DNA of 64,000 bases from CAUUJV01 sp963545565 (GTDB taxonomy: Bacteria; Actinomycetota; Actinomycetes; Actinomycetales; Bifidobacteriaceae), in assembly GCA_963545565.1 (NCBI GenBank), contig CAUUJV010000002.1, forward strand, positions 124,001 through 188,000. Reading direction: 5' to 3'. This document shows, piece by piece, positions 18,273-27,107 of this stretch. The translations under genes were made by a program, and so were the position numbers. How positions within the stretch are numbered: position 1 is the stretch's first letter; each line of letters begins with the position of its first letter. Below the pieces are notes generated by a model, which saw only the letters and a list, made by a program, of their open reading frames with translations, had not been told where the DNA came from and ran no database searches.

Positions 18273-18287
18273 AACTCCAACTTCTTT

Positions 18288-19535
18288 CTAGCTCAAGCGC
18301 TCTGCTGGCTTTGCTGCGACTGCTGCTAGAGCACGCGGCTGATTAAATCCACGGGCAGTAAACTCGTCAGCAATCTTCTGCGCAACTTCACAAGAGCGTC
18401 CAGCATCGACGAGTGCAATAATAGAACCTCCAAAGCCGCCGCCGGTCATACGAGCACCGTATGCACCGTTTGTGCGAGCCACATCCACTGCCACATCGAG
18501 TTCAGGGACAGTTACTTCATAGTCATCACGAAGTGAATCATGCGAAGCATTGAACAGACGCCCAGATTCAGCAATATCACCGCGCGCAAATGCGTCTACG
18601 AACTCGTTTACTCGGTCAATTTCGCTAATAACGTGGCAAACTCGCTTCTTAGAAACTTCATCGTCAAGCTTACTGAGAACCTCTGCAAGTGCTGATTCTT
18701 TGTCAGCCGCAGCAGAAACAGAATCTGCTACTTCGCGCAAATTACGAACACCAAGTTTTTCGGCAGCTGCTTCACACGTTGCTCTACGATTAGCGTATTG
18801 TCCGTCGTTCAGCTGATGCGGAGCACACGTATCAACCACAAGTAGTTCCAAATTATGAGCAGTTAGATCAAAATCTTGCTGAGAGACATTCTCCAAAGCA
18901 GAAAGACCAGGCTTGCAGTCAAGACGCAAAGCCTTACCTGCTTGGCAGCGCATAGAAGCATTCTGGTCTAAACCACCCGTTGAAGCACCAGCCATCTCAT
19001 TCTCTGACTTAATAGCCATAGAAATAAGCGTTACTCGACCTTCATCGCTGCTGCCAAATCCTAAGCCATATACATCATCTAAGGCCAGAGCCGTAGAGCA
19101 CGTCATAGCTGCCGATGAACTCAATCCTGAACCAAGCGGCACGCAGGAAACAAATGCAGCATCGAAGCCGCGCACACTCATCCCCGATTCTCGCATAGCC
19201 CACGCAACGCCCACTGGATAAGCCGCCCAACCAGCAACACCCTGCGCCTGTAAGCCATCAAGCTCGGCGGTTTCCACAGAACCTGGCTTCAAGGAAGAAA
19301 CAATGCGAACCGTTGTGTCTTCACGCGGACTCAATGCAATAAATGTGCGATGAGGAAGAGCAATGGGAAGGCAAAGCCCACCATTGTAATCCGTATGCTC
19401 ACCAATCAAATTTACACGACCTGGAGCATCCCAGACGCCCATAGGCTGGGTTCCAAAAGTCTGAACGAACAGCTCTCGCGCCTGGCGCTCACCATCAGCG
19501 TCGGCAATAGCTTCAATGAATTGAACGTCAGTCAT
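18288..19535 (-). CDS. galK: Galactokinase
   Basis: This 415-residue GHMP-family kinase phosphorylates galactose to galactose 1-phosphate, the entry step of the Leloir pathway. The galactokinase signature GRVNLIGEHTDYNGG (about 39-53), the ATP loop PLGSGLSSSAA and the C-terminal TGGGFGGSIIALV are complete. The start is at MTDVQFIEAI, preceded by GAGAGGA; five extra codons are open upstream. galT lies 24 bases before it on the same strand, so they form an operon transcribed galT-galK. Confidence 0.96.
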   Translation of the reverse strand: MTDVQFIEAIADADGERQARELFVQTFGTQPMGVWDAPGRVNLIGEHTDYNGGLCLPIALPHRTFIALSPREDTTVRIVSSLKPGSVETAELDGLQAQGVAGWAAYPVGVAWAMRESGMSVRGFDAAFVSCVPLGSGLSSSAAMTCSTALALDDVYGLGFGSSDEGRVTLISMAIKSENEMAGASTGGLDQNASMRCQAGKALRLDCKPGLSALENVSQQDFDLTAHNLELLVVDTCAPHQLNDGQYANRRATCEAAAEKLGVRNLREVADSVSAAADKESALAEVLSKLDDEVSKKRVCHVISEIDRVNEFVDAFARGDIAESGRLFNASHDSLRDDYEVTVPELDVAVDVARTNGAYGARMTGGGFGGSIIALVDAGRSCEVAQKIADEFTARGFNQPRALAAVAAKPAERLS

Positions 19536-19559
19536 TGACAATCCTCTCATTACCTCTTA

Positions 19560-20810
19560 TTAGTCGATGTCGATTGGACCAAGCTCATGGAAGCGAGCAG
19601 CAATCTTCTCAGGAGTTGTATCAGAAATCCACGCAGCCATGCCAGATTCAGACCCAGCCAAATACTTCACCTTGTTTGCAGCACGGCGGAACGAGAAGAA
19701 CTGAAGATTAAGTCGATAATTACTACGTCGAGAATCATGAACTGGAGCCTGATGCCATGCAGCGATATACGGCAAGTCCATACCTTTTCCGTCACCCTTA
19801 TCAAAGAACGCATTTCCACGCTTTAGTAATGTGGAATACATCTGAGCCAATCCCCAACGTTCGTCGTCGGTAAGTTGATCCAGACTCAAAATACCGTCAC
19901 GCACTGGAGCAACATGAACCTCAAGTGGCCAACGGGCAGCAGCTGGAACGTAGCCAATCCATGTGGAGTTGCGTAGCACAATACGTTCCTCAGCATCAAT
20001 TTCTGCATGCAAAATATCATGCAAAAGATTTCCACCAGTACTCTCGTGATACGCCTCAGTCTGACGCAATTCCGCTTCCAAGCGAGGAGCAATAAACGGA
20101 TATGAATAAATTTGCCCATGAGGATGCGCCAGAGAAACACCAATTTCCTGACCATGATTTTCAAAGGGGAACACCTGTTCAATACCCTCAATCGCCTGCA
20201 ACTGCGCAGTACGGAAAGCCCAGGCTTCTACAACTGTGCGGATACGAGAAACCGGCAAATCGGCAGGAAGAGAATCTTCACCAGGGTCAAAGCACACTAC
20301 TTCGCAACGTCCCACAGCTGGACGGCTTTCCCACAGAGGATTGTTATTAACGTAACTTACCTCATCTGGGGTTCCGGGAATGCGAGCCATCGACGGAAAA
20401 CGGTTTTCAAACACAACTACGTCGTAGTCAGTATCTGGCACTTCGCCATCTTGGTAAGGGTCTCCAGGTTTACGCGCAGCAAGAGGATTGCCCGAAGCTG
20501 TTGCACCCGCACCGGCTGTAATAGGGCGATTCATGCGAGCTGTTGCCATAGGAATCCAATCGCCCGTCAGAGGATCACGGCGCATTTGTGGAGCCTGCAC
20601 AGGCATTGGATTGCCTTCACCATCGATACCTGGCTCATATCGATTTGCCAAAATACGAGGATCGTGAAGCTCGCGAGTCTTACTACCAGAAACATATTCT
20701 GGTGAATCGTCAAGATAGAAGAAATCACGACCATCGGCAAGCTTTGTCGGAGTAATACGAATATGCTCGCGCGCGTAATCGCCAGGTTCATATTGCTTAA
20801 AATCACTCAT
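19560..20810 (-). CDS. galT: Galactose-1-phosphate uridylyltransferase
   Basis: A 416-residue GalT that transfers UMP from UDP-glucose to galactose 1-phosphate. The active-site His-Pro-His motif is in SLAHPHGQIYSYPF, and the zinc and substrate blocks RMNRPITAG and VVVFENRFPSMARIP are in family order. It is longer than the E. coli enzyme (about 348) mainly at the N terminus, as is usual in bifidobacterial GalT. GAGAGGAC lies before the ATG. The product glucose 1-phosphate would be used by pgm. Confidence 0.95.
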   Translation of the reverse strand: MSDFKQYEPGDYAREHIRITPTKLADGRDFFYLDDSPEYVSGSKTRELHDPRILANRYEPGIDGEGNPMPVQAPQMRRDPLTGDWIPMATARMNRPITAGAGATASGNPLAARKPGDPYQDGEVPDTDYDVVVFENRFPSMARIPGTPDEVSYVNNNPLWESRPAVGRCEVVCFDPGEDSLPADLPVSRIRTVVEAWAFRTAQLQAIEGIEQVFPFENHGQEIGVSLAHPHGQIYSYPFIAPRLEAELRQTEAYHESTGGNLLHDILHAEIDAEERIVLRNSTWIGYVPAAARWPLEVHVAPVRDGILSLDQLTDDERWGLAQMYSTLLKRGNAFFDKGDGKGMDLPYIAAWHQAPVHDSRRSNYRLNLQFFSFRRAANKVKYLAGSESGMAAWISDTTPEKIAARFHELGPIDID

Positions 20811-20884
20811 AATATGTCCTCTCAGACGTCAGCCCTACTCAAGTTAAGCAAAGCACAAATTCGAGCGCATTCTCGAAAAATACA

Positions 20885-20897
20885 ACACTTATAGTGT
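20885..20897. promoter_or_regulatory. Palindrome upstream of galT, candidate DeoR operator
   Basis: ACACT-TAT-AGTGT is a perfect 5-bp-arm palindrome in the 157-base gap between the DeoR gene and galT, overlapping a TATAAG that could be a minus-strand -10 box. Position fits an operator for the neighbouring DeoR-type repressor. The surrounding sequence is A+T-rich. Confidence 0.4.
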
Positions 20898-20967
20898 ACA
20901 CCAAATGTTATATTTTGTTCATTTTTGAGTTTCAATGTGCTTTTCAATGTACAGCAGATAAAAATCT

Positions 20968-21741
20968 CTATGCAAGAATAAGATTTCGCACAACCTCTCG
21001 GGTTGCCGCAACATCCTTAGCGTTTAAGCCCTCATCAGTAATAACTGTGTCTACATCACCAAAACCAGCAAAGAGCGAAAGTGAGGTATTACCCCACTTC
21101 GTATGATCTGCCAAAACAATAGTGTGATCAGCAATAGCAATAAGCTGAGCATCGGTGGCAGATTCCAAAGAATTAGGGGTCAGGAATCCGCGAGGCACAG
21201 AGACAGAGTGCGTGCCCAAAAACAGCAAATTCACACGCAAAGCAGAGATAACTTTATCTGCAATGGGTCCAACCAAAGAGTTAGAACGAGTTGTTACTCC
21301 TCCGGTAACAATCACCTCAACATCCTTATTTTCCATAGCCTGCACAAGCTCTGCCACAGGTAACGAGTTAGTCAAAATGGTAATACCAGCTGCTTGTTCA
21401 CTTTCAAGCAAATGCTGTGCAAAAACGTACGTTGTGCTTCCCCCGCCAATTGCGATCACATCTCCAGGAGAAACACATTTAATTGCGCGCATTGCAATGG
21501 CATCTTTAAGACCAATATCCATCTGCGATTTCACAGCAAACAAAGGTTCAGCGAGTAGAGTACTTGTGGAAACTGCTCCACCATGTACCCGCTTCAAGAG
21601 ACCACGATCTGCAAGTTCGGCAATGTCTCGACGAATTGTCATAGAAGAAACTTCAAGCTCATCGGCGAGCCCAGCAATGCGCACTGCTCCACGAGTACGC
21701 AGCCGAGCAAGAATAAGCTGCTGTCGTTGTGAAGAAATCAT
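20968..21741 (-). CDS. DeoR/GlpR-family transcriptional regulator of the gal genes
   Basis: A 257-residue regulator. The N-terminal winged helix-turn-helix (ISSQRQQLILARLRTRGAVRIAGLADELEVSSMTIRRDI) is the DeoR signature. It is followed by the sugar-phosphate-isomerase-like sensor domain with IAIGGGSTTY and the ILTNSLPVA and GFLTPN blocks. It lies just upstream of galT-galK on the same strand, so it probably represses them until a sugar phosphate binds; this is inference from context. The start is at MISSQRQQ; no strong ribosome-binding site is visible. Confidence 0.9.
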   Translation of the reverse strand: MISSQRQQLILARLRTRGAVRIAGLADELEVSSMTIRRDIAELADRGLLKRVHGGAVSTSTLLAEPLFAVKSQMDIGLKDAIAMRAIKCVSPGDVIAIGGGSTTYVFAQHLLESEQAAGITILTNSLPVAELVQAMENKDVEVIVTGGVTTRSNSLVGPIADKVISALRVNLLFLGTHSVSVPRGFLTPNSLESATDAQLIAIADHTIVLADHTKWGNTSLSLFAGFGDVDTVITDEGLNAKDVAATREVVRNLILA

Positions 21742-21765
21742 ATGAACAGTATCGCACAAAAAATG

Positions 21766-22545
21766 TTACTTATGCGAACCTCTTAGCGTTTCAACCATTC
21801 GATCAAATCCACGAGAAAATCGCTCAATTCCCCACACTGTTACTCTTGCCATAGCTTCGAGAACAATCGACGAGTCCATTTTAGAAACTCCATACACACG
21901 CTCTACGAAAACGACGGGAACCTCTACAACGCGCGCCCCAAGCCCTTCTAAACGTCGCGTCATATCAATTTGAAACACATAGCCGTTTGCACGCACATTC
22001 CCCAGATTCATGCGTTTCAAAATCGATGCACGATACGCCCTAAATCCAGCGGTAACATCATGCGTGCTCAGCCCGAGCATCAGCCGGGCATAGGTAGAGC
22101 CAGCCAAAGAAATCATATTTCTATACCACGGCCAATTTTCACAATACCCACCTCGCACTCGGCGAGAGCCAATCGCAGCATCCACAGCAGGATTTACAGC
22201 AACTGCATCAATCACTCGCGGTAAGTCAACACTTCTATGCGAACCATCCATATCCATTTCGCACACAATGTCATACGAATGGTCAAGCGCCCACGCAAAA
22301 CCAGCTAAATAAGCAGGCCCTAAGCCATTTTTTTCAGCACGAATCAAAACGTGGATGCGAGATTGTGAATCTTGAGCTGCCATCTGGCATGCTACGTCAC
22401 CCGTTCCATCAGGAGAAGAATCATCCACAACGAGGATATGCACATCTGGGCGAACAGAAAAAATCTCATTCACCATAATCGGCAAATTTTCCACCTCGTT
22501 ATAAGCAGGCATGACGATAAGAATTTTTGCAACCACGCGTTTCAC
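21766..22545 (-). CDS. Polyprenol monophosphomannose synthase (GT2 glycosyltransferase)
   Basis: A 259-residue family 2 glycosyltransferase of the DPM1/Ppm1 type that moves mannose (or another hexose) from GDP-mannose to polyprenyl phosphate at the inner membrane face. The donor-binding VVDDSSPDGTGD, the metal-binding EMDMDGSH and the GSRRVRGG, STHDVTAGFRAYR and NGYVFQIDM blocks are those of the family. There is no C-terminal membrane domain, as in Ppm1. The product would feed cell-surface mannosylation. The start lies close to the Crp gene on the other strand. Confidence 0.9.
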   Translation of the reverse strand: MKRVVAKILIVMPAYNEVENLPIMVNEIFSVRPDVHILVVDDSSPDGTGDVACQMAAQDSQSRIHVLIRAEKNGLGPAYLAGFAWALDHSYDIVCEMDMDGSHRSVDLPRVIDAVAVNPAVDAAIGSRRVRGGYCENWPWYRNMISLAGSTYARLMLGLSTHDVTAGFRAYRASILKRMNLGNVRANGYVFQIDMTRRLEGLGARVVEVPVVFVERVYGVSKMDSSIVLEAMARVTVWGIERFSRGFDRMVETLRGSHK

Positions 22546-22627
22546 TTTATATACAGCACGCGCAACACGTCAAAGAGCGTATTATTATTGGCTAATGAAT
22601 GAACGCCTAGCCACAACCGGAGGTGAC

Positions 22628-23347
22628 ATGGCAAGCCGAACAGCACAAGAGCAGATGGAATCACAGCAAACTCTTTTAAGCTCACCGCTTTTTGAGCAAG
22701 TTAGTTTTGACGCCGCCGCGCAGCTGATCCCTCACCTTCAAAGATGGTCTTTTGCAAAAGGCGAGTATATTTTCCGTGAAGGTGACCTTGACAGCCGCCT
22801 CTACATTATCGAGCGTGGGCGCGTGAAGCTCACTCGTGAATCTAACGATCATCGTATACAGCTACTCAGTATTAGCGGTAACGGTGAGTTACTGGGCGAA
22901 ATTCCTGTTTTTGATCCGAATGGCGGCCCACGCACAGCATCTGCTATTTCTATGGTTAATTCCACTGTGACTGTTTCCCTTTCCAGTGAAGTTCTTTTCT
23001 CATGGCTTGATGAGCATCCTGAAGTAGCAATCAGCATGCTCCGTGTGCTCGCAAACCGTATGCGCAAAAATAATGAGCATATTAGTGACTTAGTATTTAT
23101 GGATGTTCCTGGCCGCTTAGCTAAAACCTTGATCGACTTAGCAAAGCGCTTCGGCGAACCAAGTGAAGCCGGTCTTGTGGTTCCTCATGATCTAACTCAG
23201 GAGGAACTCGCCCAACTTGTGGGAACTTCCCGAGAAACAGTTAATAAGGCCTTGATGGAATTTACAAACCGCGGCTGGATTGCTCGTGACGGGCGCACTA
23301 TCATCATCTATCGCCCTGGGCAGCTCATTCTGCGTTCACACAGATAG
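22628..23347 (+). CDS. Crp/Fnr-family transcriptional regulator (GlxR type)
   Basis: A 240-residue regulator. The N-terminal cyclic-nucleotide-binding beta roll (about 20-135) has FAKGEYIFREGDLDSRLYIIERGRVKL. A dimer helix follows, and a C-terminal winged HTH with LTQEELAQLVGTSRETVNKALMEF, very like actinobacterial GlxR. GGAGGT lies just before the ATG at 22628; an open frame continues 39 codons upstream but overlaps the divergent glycosyltransferase. It is a likely global regulator. The PBP gene follows 78 bases later. Confidence 0.92.
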   Translation: MASRTAQEQMESQQTLLSSPLFEQVSFDAAAQLIPHLQRWSFAKGEYIFREGDLDSRLYIIERGRVKLTRESNDHRIQLLSISGNGELLGEIPVFDPNGGPRTASAISMVNSTVTVSLSSEVLFSWLDEHPEVAISMLRVLANRMRKNNEHISDLVFMDVPGRLAKTLIDLAKRFGEPSEAGLVVPHDLTQEELAQLVGTSRETVNKALMEFTNRGWIARDGRTIIIYRPGQLILRSHR

Positions 23348-23425
23348 TTTTAAGTATGAAGGAACGTTGTGTACAATGCTTGTTTTCACTGAAATAGGTA
23401 GGGGCAACATTCTAGAATAAGGCGT

Positions 23426-25588
23426 ATGTCTGAAGAAAAAGAGAAAACAAAGCTCACACCAAAGCGTGCACTTACGCTTATAGTCGCTTTCCTCGTGTTT
23501 TGTGTTGCCGGCGGAGTTATGGCATCTGGCGCTGTTTTGCCGGCCATAATTGGCATTTCCTCGGTCACAAAGGCAGTAACACCAACGCTTACTGACACAG
23601 ACGATGTTGATTTTAGCCTCTCTGATTTACCTCAGCAATCACGCATGTATGCTTCTGACGGCACAACCGTTATAGCAACGTTCTACACGCAAAATCGTAT
23701 TATCGTTCCTTTGAAAAGCATCTCGACGCATATGCAACAGGCAATGGTTGCTAGAGAAGACCGCAGATTCTTTGAACATAGTGGCGTTGATCCACAGAGT
23801 ATTTTGCGCGCATTCATCACCACATATGTTTCCGGCAGCGGCGAAACGCAGGGCGGCTCCACCCTGACTCAGCAGTACGTAAAGAATATGCTTCTTGAGC
23901 AGGCTGAAGAAGACGATGATCCTATTGCTGAATACCACGCTACAGAAGATACAATTGCCCGTAAAATCAAGGAAATGCTGATTGCTGTACAGATTGAAAA
24001 AAAGTACACCAAGGCAGAAATTCTTCAGGGATACCTTAATATTGCTCAGTTTGGCACTTCCGTCTATGGCGTGGAAACTGCAGCAAGGCATTACTTTAAC
24101 AAGAGCGCAGCAGACTTAACTATTGGTGAATCTGCTTTAATTGCTTCAATCACAAAGAACCCTTCTGCATACGACCCTACCGTTAACCCAACAGCTGCCC
24201 AAAAGCAACGCGATATTGTGCTGGATCTTATGCAAAGTCAGGGATACGCGACTGCCAAGGAAGTTAAAGAAGCTAAGGCCGTTAACGTTTCTGACATGCT
24301 TAATGTGCAGACGGTGCAGGTAGGCTGCCAGACTGCTGGTAGTGCTGCTTACTTCTGCGATTACGTAGTTCACAAGTTTTTGCAAACCAAGAGTTTCGGT
24401 AAAACTGAAGCTGCTCGTCGCAAGACTTTGTACCAGGGCGGCCTCAATATTTACACCACTATGGATCTCACGGCTCAGTCTGCAGCATGGGATGCAGTTC
24501 GTGAGGCAATTCCAGAGAACGATTCGTCTGGATTTGAATCAGTCATTGCAGCAATGCAGCCTGGCACAGGTAAAGTTCTGGCCATTGCGCAGAACCGAAC
24601 CTATGATGCAACAAGTAGCGCAAGTTCAACCTCTACATCCATCAACTATGCGGTTGATCAAAAAGATGGCGGCGGTGATGGCGTGATGACGGGTTCCACC
24701 TTCAAGCCTATCAACATGGCTTCATGGCTATCCAATGGTCACACCGCAACCGAGTCTCTGAAAACTTACACTTCCTACTCGCAGTCGAGCTTTGCGTGCA
24801 ACCCAACAGCATCGGGAACATGGTCAGTTCAAAACTCTGGCGGCGGCACAGTAAATCCAGAAACACCATATTCAGCACTTATTTGGTCACATAACACTAC
24901 GCAGGCTTCTATGGCTCAGAAGATTGGTTTGTGTGCTATTGCTGACACTGCTACAAGCATGGGCTATCACAACTCACTCACGAGCGAGAGTGATATTCAT
25001 GACACCATCGCGCCATCTATGATTATTGGTTCTTTGAATGCTTCTCCACTCACCATGGCATCTGTGTATGCAACTATTGCTGCAGACGGTAAATATTGCG
25101 AGCCTATTGCGATGACGAAGGTTACAAAGAACGGTAAGAGTTATAGTGTTCCTAGCACTAATTGCACTCAGGCAATCAGCTCCGATGTAGCTCAAACAGT
25201 GGCATATATTCTCAATATTGGTGCAACAAGCGGTGCAGCAAGCAGTGCAAACTTGGGCACACGAAAGACCTTCGCAAAAACTGGTACTGCAGAAAGCTAC
25301 TACATGTTGACTGCAGGCTTCACGAACGGTGTAGCAGCATATGCAGCGGCAGGAAATATGGAAAGTCTTTCTAGCTGGACTGGTAAGAGCGTAAATGGCG
25401 TTCGCCACAGCACTTGGTACGGTATGTACATTTCAGCACCTATGTGGAAGAACTTCATGAGCACTTACACCACAAATGCTGGAATTGCGGACGATACTAC
25501 ATATGGCCAAGCAAGCTCCTCATTGCTTGGATCCGGTTCCACAAGTACTTCCAGCTCTAGCTCATCAACAAGTACCGGCAGAGAATAA
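23426..25588 (+). CDS. Class A penicillin-binding protein (transglycosylase/transpeptidase)
   Basis: A 720-residue bifunctional murein synthase. It has an N-terminal membrane anchor (about 14-43). The GT51 transglycosylase domain carries catalytic Glu111 in VAREDRRFF and the GGSTLTQQYVKN motif. The transpeptidase domain has STFK (424-427), SHN and KTGT (from 618). A Ser/Thr-rich tail of about 25 residues closes it. It builds and cross-links glycan strands outside the membrane. No PASTA domain is present. It is followed by a long hairpin terminator. Confidence 0.95.
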   Translation: MSEEKEKTKLTPKRALTLIVAFLVFCVAGGVMASGAVLPAIIGISSVTKAVTPTLTDTDDVDFSLSDLPQQSRMYASDGTTVIATFYTQNRIIVPLKSISTHMQQAMVAREDRRFFEHSGVDPQSILRAFITTYVSGSGETQGGSTLTQQYVKNMLLEQAEEDDDPIAEYHATEDTIARKIKEMLIAVQIEKKYTKAEILQGYLNIAQFGTSVYGVETAARHYFNKSAADLTIGESALIASITKNPSAYDPTVNPTAAQKQRDIVLDLMQSQGYATAKEVKEAKAVNVSDMLNVQTVQVGCQTAGSAAYFCDYVVHKFLQTKSFGKTEAARRKTLYQGGLNIYTTMDLTAQSAAWDAVREAIPENDSSGFESVIAAMQPGTGKVLAIAQNRTYDATSSASSTSTSINYAVDQKDGGGDGVMTGSTFKPINMASWLSNGHTATESLKTYTSYSQSSFACNPTASGTWSVQNSGGGTVNPETPYSALIWSHNTTQASMAQKIGLCAIADTATSMGYHNSLTSESDIHDTIAPSMIIGSLNASPLTMASVYATIAADGKYCEPIAMTKVTKNGKSYSVPSTNCTQAISSDVAQTVAYILNIGATSGAASSANLGTRKTFAKTGTAESYYMLTAGFTNGVAAYAAAGNMESLSSWTGKSVNGVRHSTWYGMYISAPMWKNFMSTYTTNAGIADDTTYGQASSSLLGSGSTSTSSSSSSTSTGRE

Positions 25589-25625
25589 CCAATAACTAAG
25601 CTTGGCTTAGCACAAGCAACGCAAT

Positions 25626-25684
25626 AGCGGATTATGAATCTGAATCCATAATTTATCTATGGAAAAACAGATACATAATCCGCT
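25626..25684 (+). terminator. Long nested hairpin terminator of the PBP gene
   Basis: AGCGGATTATG (25626-25636) and CATAATCCGCT (25674-25684) form a perfect 11-bp outer stem. Inside are ATCTG/CAGAT and TCCATA/TATGGA pairs. GTTCTTTATT follows. It lies about 40 bases after the PBP stop. Confidence 0.7.
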
Positions 25685-25758
25685 GTTCTTTATTAGACTG
25701 GTACTGACTGGTAATAGGCTGAATAGAATTATTCCGCAATTGTGCAGAAGGAACGCTC

Positions 25759-27006
25759 ATGACCCAAGAAACCCAAGAAGAAAAAGCTCGTAAGAAAGCG
25801 CAAAAATATGCTGATGCAGCTCAGGAAAAAGCTGATAAAGCTGCACAAAAATTAGCAAAGAAGCAAGCAAAATCAACTCCAAACGCTGAGCTTAAAGCAC
25901 AAGGCGTCCCTCATCTCTTTGAACCAATCACGTTACGCGGCGTCACCATGCGCAACCGTATCTGGTTGCCTCCAATGGACATGTATTCTGTCTACGCGCA
26001 CGACGGTAAACCAACATCATTCCATTATCAGCATTATGTTTCTCGCGCACTAGGCGGTTTTGGTGCCATTATCACAGAAGCTACTGCCGTGAGCGCAGAA
26101 GGCCGTATCTCACCAGAAGATGTTGGTTTATGGAATGACGAACAAGTTGGCGCGTGGGCTTGGATTGTTGATGGCATCAAGCAAGCAGGAGCCGTACCTG
26201 GCGTACAGCTTTGCCACGCGGGAAGAAAAGGCTCAAGTGGAACCTCAACTATCGGCCGTCCTGGAGCATATGTTCCTCCAGAGGAAGGCGGGTGGGAAGT
26301 TGCCGGACCTTCCCCTATTGCCTATTCAGATCGTTTCGTTGCTCCTCGTGAGATGACTCTTGACGATATTCATCTCGTTGTTGAAGAGTTTAAGCAGGCT
26401 GCTATTCGTGCTCGCACGGCTGGGTTCCAGCTTATTGAAGTGCATGCTGCCCACGGTTATTTGCTTTCGCAGTTCCTCGATTCACATTCAAACCAGCGTA
26501 TTGACGAGTATGGCGGATCTTTCGAAAACCGAATTCGCTTGACTGTAGAGGTTGTTGATGCAATCCGCACTGTGTGGCCAGAAGACTTACCACTACTTGT
26601 TCGCGTTTCGGCTACTGATTGGGCTGAAGAGCCTGGCTGGGATTTAGACCAGACTATCGAACTTGCTTCTATTTTGAAAGAGCATGGCGTTGACATGATC
26701 GACGTGTCTACTGGCGCAATCGTGTCTGGAGTAAAAATTCCTGCAGCACCAAACTACCAGGTTCCGTTCGCTCAAGCCGTGCGTAAAAATGCTGATATTC
26801 CTGTTACAACCGTTGGCGTTATTACTGAGCCACAACAAGCGGAAAAAATTTTAGCAAAAGGTAAAGCTGACGTTGTGGAGATTGGTCGTGCAGCACTTCG
26901 CGAACCAGCATGGCCTCTACGTGCTGCCTATGAACTCGGCCTAGACCGTAATCAAGCCCCATATGCAACCGCCTATAAGCGCGGAGCATGGGGCACTCGC
27001 CGATAG
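25759..27006 (+). CDS. Old-yellow-enzyme family NADH:flavin oxidoreductase
   Basis: A 415-residue FMN oxidoreductase. Residues 1-45 are a Lys/Ala-rich helical extension. The TIM barrel then carries LFEPITLRGVTMRNRIWLPPMDMYS, the catalytic pair in QLCHAGRKGSS, the substrate segment HAAHGYLLSQFLDSHSNQR and a C-terminal FMN-phosphate segment EIGRAALREPAWP. It belongs to the YqjM-like ene-reductase branch; the natural substrate is unknown. GAAGGA precedes the ATG. The charged N-terminal helix is unusual and could be a coiled coil. It is convergent with pyrD. Confidence 0.9.
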   Translation: MTQETQEEKARKKAQKYADAAQEKADKAAQKLAKKQAKSTPNAELKAQGVPHLFEPITLRGVTMRNRIWLPPMDMYSVYAHDGKPTSFHYQHYVSRALGGFGAIITEATAVSAEGRISPEDVGLWNDEQVGAWAWIVDGIKQAGAVPGVQLCHAGRKGSSGTSTIGRPGAYVPPEEGGWEVAGPSPIAYSDRFVAPREMTLDDIHLVVEEFKQAAIRARTAGFQLIEVHAAHGYLLSQFLDSHSNQRIDEYGGSFENRIRLTVEVVDAIRTVWPEDLPLLVRVSATDWAEEPGWDLDQTIELASILKEHGVDMIDVSTGAIVSGVKIPAAPNYQVPFAQAVRKNADIPVTTVGVITEPQQAEKILAKGKADVVEIGRAALREPAWPLRAAYELGLDRNQAPYATAYKRGAWGTRR

Positions 27007-27066
27007 CATATTGCGGCACAGAACTAGGTAGAGCCCGGTAGAACCAGATAAAACTAGCGCAGAGCC

Positions 27067-27107
27067 GATGTAGAGTAACAGGCGCAAAAAACTTGTTACT
27101 CTACATC
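27067..27107. terminator. Perfect 14-bp hairpin overlapping the pyrD stop codon
   Basis: GATGTAGAGTAACA (27067-27080) is the exact inverse of TGTTACTCTACATC (27094-27107). The minus-strand arm is made of the last codons and stop of pyrD. The loop holds a run of six A/T. It lies between the convergent oxidoreductase and pyrD genes and probably ends both transcripts. Confidence 0.65.
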
